A stretch of 32,600 nt of DNA from the NCBI GenBank assembly GCA_030617765.1, contig JAUWUU010000006.1, forward strand, positions 1 to 32,600, read 5' to 3'. Each line of letters starts with the position of its first letter. The stretch's first letter is position 1. The notes below the pieces were generated by a model. That model was not told the DNA's origin. It made no database searches and worked only from the letters and a program-made list of their open reading frames with translations. The translations under genes were made by a program, and so were the position numbers. Positions 28,485-32,600 of the stretch are shown here, in pieces. This stretch comes from Flavobacteriia bacterium. Its GTDB lineage: Bacteria > Bacteroidota > Bacteroidia > Flavobacteriales > Flavobacteriaceae.

Positions 28485-31253
28485 ATGCGATTTTTATTAA
28501 TCATTATATTATTTTTCAGTTTTAATCTATCTTTTGCGCAAGATAATAAGGTTAAAATATCTATGTCATTTGAGAATTCTAGTGTAAAAGATGTTTTAGA
28601 TGGTATTGAAGAAATTACAAATTACAAATTTTACTATATTGAAAGCTGGCTTGAGGGAGAACTTGTTTCAGGTGATTATGAAAATATTTCTATTAATATT
28701 ATTCTTACTGATATTTTAAGAAATACGGTTTTAAATTTTTATTTCTTGAATAATGAGAAAATTGTATTGACTCATAATAATATAATTTATGATAATTTAC
28801 CAGAAAGTTTCTTTGGAGAACCTAATAAAAGAGTAGTAGGTACAGAAGATGATCAGGATGCAAGCCCTATTTTTTATGATGAGTATAAATCTTCAAATAA
28901 AAATAAAACAGAAATAGTTAGAATAGGAAAAGAAAATAAAAATACAAATCAAAAAGAGTTTACACTTACAGGGTTTGTCAAAAATATGACAACGGGTGAG
29001 CCAATTTCAAATTTAGCTATTGTAGTTAAAGGTAAAAATATTGGAACAGAGACAAATAATGAAGGCTTTTATAAAATTAAATTATCATCGGGATTAAATA
29101 TCCTTGAATTAAGTTCAATTGAAATTGAAAATGTACAAAAGAAAATTTTTATATTTAATGATGGGAGTTTTGATTTTAATTTAAATGAAAGTTACGGAGT
29201 TTTAGATGAAATCGTTATCGAAGCTGATGTAAATAGAAATATAACAAAAGCAATAACCGGTGTTTCGCAAATTGACATAAAAAAAATAAAAAACATTCCT
29301 TTATTATTTGGGGAAAGGGATATATTAAAAGTAGCAACGAAATTACCAGGAATTACAACTGCTGGAGAGGGTGCAGGAGGGTATAATGTGAGAGGAGGAA
29401 AATCAGATCAGAATTTAATTCTTTTAGATAATGCTGTAATTTATAATCCTTCACATTTTTTTGGAATTTTTTCTGCGTTAAATCCATTTACGTCCAGTAC
29501 TGTAAATATATATAAAGGAAGTATTCCTTCTGAATATGGAGGGAGATTATCTTCTGTTTTTGATATTAACACTAAAGATGCTAATGTTAGTTCTTTTTCT
29601 GGGGAAGCTTCTATAGGTCCAGTTATGAGTAACTTAACTTTAGAAATCCCGATTATTAAAGAAAAGTCTGGATTTTTAATTGGAGCTAGAAGTACTTATT
29701 CTGACTGGATATTAAAACATTTAGAAGAAGAATCATTGAAGAATAGTCAAGCTTCATTTTATGATGTTGTAGCTAAATATAATCATAAGATAAATAACAA
29801 TAATGATATTAAATTTTCTGGATATATAAGTAAAGATGTTTTTAGTATTACTTCTGATTCTTTATATAGTTATAGTAATAGATTATTTTCATTAAAGTGG
29901 GATCATAGATTTAATAATAAAAATAATGGAAAATTAATACTTGTAAATAGTCAATACGATTTTGATATTAATTATAACAGTAATTCTGATATTAATCAGA
30001 ATTTTAACTTAGGATATAAAATTAATGAAACAGAATTAAAATTAAAAATGAATTACTTTTACAGTGATGTGCATAAATTTGATTATGGAATCTCTAGTAA
30101 GTTATATGTTGTTAGTCCTGGAGAATTAAAGCCATTTGGTTTGAATTCAATTTATGATCCATTAATCATCCCAGAGGAGAGGGCATTAGAATCAGCTGTA
30201 TTTATTTCAGATAGTTATAGTGTAAATGAAAGGTTATTAATTGATGCAGGTATAAGGTATTCATTTTATGTTGCCTTAGGACCATCATCTCAAAGGGTTT
30301 ATGAGGATGGAGTCCCCTTAGGAGAAGGAACATTAGTTGATGTTTTAAATTTTGAAAATAATGAGGTTATTAAAACTTATGGTGGTCTTGAAGTGCGATT
30401 ATCAACACGATATTTCTTAACTTCAGATACCTCCATTAAAGCAAGTTATAACAATACTTTTCAATATATTCATACCTTATCTAATAACACTACAGTATCA
30501 CCCACAGATACTTGGAAACTTTCAGATTTGAATATAGAACCACAAGAGGCTAATCAATTATCACTAGGGTTTTATAAAAATTTTAAAGAAAATAATTATG
30601 AATTAAGCATAGAAGGATATTATAAAAAGTTTGAAAACCTTCTTGATTATAAAGTGGGAGCCAAACTCTTACTCAATGAAGCAATTGAAACGGAGGTTTT
30701 ACAAGGGGAAGGTAAAGCATATGGGGTTGAATTTTTAATAAAAAAACTCAATGGAAAATTTAACGGTTGGTTAGGTTATACGTATGCTCGCACTTTTAAT
30801 AAATTTGATAGTAAATTTAATGAGGAATTAATTAATAATGGGAACTATTTCCCTTCTAATTATGACAAACCTCATGATTTTAGTTTAGTGACAAATTATA
30901 AAATTACAAATCGATTTAGTATATCAGCCAATTTCATCTACCAAACGGGTCGACCTGTTACTTATCCGGTTGGTAATTATTATTATAATGGTGCTGAATA
31001 TGTTTTATATAGTGATCGTAATGAATTTAGAATTCCTGATTATTATCGTTTAGATTTAAGTTTCAATTTAGAAGGAAATCATAAAATTAAAAAGTTTGCA
31101 CATAGTTTTTGGAATTTTTCAATATATAATGTACTAGGTAGAAATAATCCATATTCTGTATTTTTTGTAAATGAGAGTGGAGAAATTAACGCGTATAAAA
31201 GTTCCATTTTTGCAATTCCAGTACCAACGATTTCATATAATTTTAAATTTTAA
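28485..31253 (+). CDS. TonB-dependent receptor with N-terminal STN and carboxypeptidase-like regulatory domains
   Basis: Signal peptide; STN-like KISMSFENSSVKDVLDGIEEITNYKFYYIE; CarboxypepD_reg-like FTLTGFVKNMTTGEPISNLAIVVKGKNIGTETNNEGFYKIKL; plug GITTAGEGAGGYNVRGGKSDQNLILLDNAVIYNPSHFFGIFSALNP; barrel to terminal aromatic ISYNFKF. Confidence 0.95.
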   Translation: MRFLLIIILFFSFNLSFAQDNKVKISMSFENSSVKDVLDGIEEITNYKFYYIESWLEGELVSGDYENISINIILTDILRNTVLNFYFLNNEKIVLTHNNIIYDNLPESFFGEPNKRVVGTEDDQDASPIFYDEYKSSNKNKTEIVRIGKENKNTNQKEFTLTGFVKNMTTGEPISNLAIVVKGKNIGTETNNEGFYKIKLSSGLNILELSSIEIENVQKKIFIFNDGSFDFNLNESYGVLDEIVIEADVNRNITKAITGVSQIDIKKIKNIPLLFGERDILKVATKLPGITTAGEGAGGYNVRGGKSDQNLILLDNAVIYNPSHFFGIFSALNPFTSSTVNIYKGSIPSEYGGRLSSVFDINTKDANVSSFSGEASIGPVMSNLTLEIPIIKEKSGFLIGARSTYSDWILKHLEEESLKNSQASFYDVVAKYNHKINNNNDIKFSGYISKDVFSITSDSLYSYSNRLFSLKWDHRFNNKNNGKLILVNSQYDFDINYNSNSDINQNFNLGYKINETELKLKMNYFYSDVHKFDYGISSKLYVVSPGELKPFGLNSIYDPLIIPEERALESAVFISDSYSVNERLLIDAGIRYSFYVALGPSSQRVYEDGVPLGEGTLVDVLNFENNEVIKTYGGLEVRLSTRYFLTSDTSIKASYNNTFQYIHTLSNNTTVSPTDTWKLSDLNIEPQEANQLSLGFYKNFKENNYELSIEGYYKKFENLLDYKVGAKLLLNEAIETEVLQGEGKAYGVEFLIKKLNGKFNGWLGYTYARTFNKFDSKFNEELINNGNYFPSNYDKPHDFSLVTNYKITNRFSISANFIYQTGRPVTYPVGNYYYNGAEYVLYSDRNEFRIPDYYRLDLSFNLEGNHKIKKFAHSFWNFSIYNVLGRNNPYSVFFVNESGEINAYKSSIFAIPVPTISYNFKF

Positions 31254-31280
31254 TCAATATTGCCTATATCATTAATAGTT

Positions 31281-32456
31281 ATGAAATTAAAAAAAGAATA
31301 TAAATTTATCTTAATTGTTTTGATTATTTTCACTATTAATAGTTGTGTAGAACCTTTTGATGCTAAAACTGAAAATTTTGAAAATATTTTGGTAATAAAA
31401 GCCACTCTAACTAATGAAATTAATTATCAAGAAATTGAAATCAATCATACATATAAGTTTGAGGAAAATAGTCCAATTGCTGAAACGAATGCTAATGTTA
31501 AAATTATTGATGACCTTCAAAATGAGTATCAATTCCATGAAAGTACTGATGGAGGAGTATATATATCATCGGATGCTTTTGGGGCGCAACCTAACCGAAG
31601 TTATCAATTATCAATTAAAACCAATTTAGGAAAGCAATATATATCTGAATTTGCAGAATTACCCCTATCAGAGCTTAATAATAATTTATATATATATAAG
31701 GAGACTGATAATAATATGAATGGGATATCCATATATATGGATAGTTATGATACTTCGGAAAATTCTAGGTACTATAGATATGAGTATGAAGAAACCTACA
31801 AAATTGTTGCTCCATATTGGTCTGCCTATGACCTAGTTTCAGCTCCTAATAAAGAAGATGGTGTTTCACTTGTTTTAAAAACTAAAGAAGAAAGAGTTTG
31901 TTACAACACTGTAAAATTCAATGAGATTATTCTTAAAAACACAAATAAATATGGAGAAAATATAATAGAACCTTTTCTTGTTAGGTTTATCAGCAGAGAT
32001 AATTATATAATATCACATAGATATAGTATGTTAGTAAAGCAATATGCACTGTCAAGAGAGGCATATAATTTTTATGAAACCCTTAAAGATTTTTCAGAGT
32101 CTGGAAGTATTTTTTCCGAAAATCAACCAGGATTTATTTATGGAAATATAGTTTCAGAAGATGACCCAGAAGAAAAAGTTATTGGTTTTTTTGATGTATC
32201 AATGGTGTTTTCAAAAAGAGTATATTTTAATTTTTATGATTTTTATTTAGGAGAAATGCGCTCTTATCCGTCATCATGTCTTATAACATCACCTCCTGAA
32301 TCTTCTTTATGGTCTTTGATGAATTCTGGTACTGTAAAATTTCAAAATGAGAATGAAGGTGGAGAAGGAGATGGTCCATATTATTTAGTTCCTCTAATTT
32401 GTGGTGACTGTACTGTATTAGGTACAAATATAGTTCCAGACTTTTGGGAAGAATGA
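31281..32456 (+). CDS. DUF4249 domain lipoprotein
   Basis: ORF track begins at a TTG (31260); ATG at 31281 gives MKLKKEYKFILIVLIIFTINSC lipoprotein signal. DUF4249-like N-terminal region (FENILVIKATLTNEINYQEIEINHTYKF) and C-terminal CGDCTVLGTNIVPDFW. Confidence 0.85.
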   Translation: MKLKKEYKFILIVLIIFTINSCVEPFDAKTENFENILVIKATLTNEINYQEIEINHTYKFEENSPIAETNANVKIIDDLQNEYQFHESTDGGVYISSDAFGAQPNRSYQLSIKTNLGKQYISEFAELPLSELNNNLYIYKETDNNMNGISIYMDSYDTSENSRYYRYEYEETYKIVAPYWSAYDLVSAPNKEDGVSLVLKTKEERVCYNTVKFNEIILKNTNKYGENIIEPFLVRFISRDNYIISHRYSMLVKQYALSREAYNFYETLKDFSESGSIFSENQPGFIYGNIVSEDDPEEKVIGFFDVSMVFSKRVYFNFYDFYLGEMRSYPSSCLITSPPESSLWSLMNSGTVKFQNENEGGEGDGPYYLVPLICGDCTVLGTNIVPDFWEE

Positions 32457-32470
32457 TTTAATTAATTACA

Positions 32471-32600
32471 ATGAAAAAAATAATCTTTTTTATAATTATA
32501 TGGCTTATTCCTGGCTTGTTATTACTAAGAGCTCAAACTATTGTTAATAGTAATTTAAAGACTTATCAAAAAATTCATCAAGAAAATATTTTCTTACATC
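32471..32600 (+). CDS. N-terminus of a secreted protein, truncated by window edge
   Basis: ATG at 32471: MKKIIFFIIIWLIPGLLLLRAQTIVNSNLKTYQKIHQENIFLH, signal peptide then mature start; 14 nt after the DUF4249 stop. Confidence 0.6.
   Translation, partial: MKKIIFFIIIWLIPGLLLLRAQTIVNSNLKTYQKIHQENIFLH

Noticed and set aside
31260-31280. TTG start for the DUF4249 gene
   Set aside because: The downstream ATG at 31281 gives a canonical lipoprotein signal; the extra residues MPISLIV look artefactual.
31414-31629. Plus-strand ORF 31414-31629
   Set aside because: Alternate frame inside the DUF4249 gene, no independent support.
1-32600. Search for CRISPR arrays, IS ends, prophage or toxin-antitoxin/defence modules
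   Set aside because: No regularly spaced direct repeats, transposase/integrase motifs, phage structural genes or paired small toxin genes were seen by reading.

Overview
AT-rich window from a Bacteroidota (Flavobacteriia-like) chromosome, mostly housekeeping genes. Left to right: clpC (minus strand, 3' end cut by the window, absent from the ORF track), gyrA plus a TPR gene, a minus-strand block (beta-propeller-like protein, DUF4105 protein, PorV/PorQ-like outer membrane protein, YheT-type hydrolase, GH144/'glucoamylase'-type lipoprotein), tRNA-His(GTG), a di-haem cytochrome-c peroxidase lipoprotein, a second TPR protein, uvrA, an ECF sigma factor with an uncalled 46-aa ORF behind it, nth, bcp, a conserved 482-aa protein of unclear function, pntA-pntB, and a golvesin/amidase-like secreted protein. 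The last ~5 kb is the most accessory-looking part: a secreted 244-aa orphan, an STN-domain TonB-dependent receptor, a DUF4249 lipoprotein and the start of another secreted protein. It looks like a non-SusCD outer-membrane uptake or processing locus. I saw no CRISPR array, intact IS element, prophage or recognisable defence system. Bacteroidota-type promoters (TAnnTTTG) and intrinsic terminators can be read at several genes.
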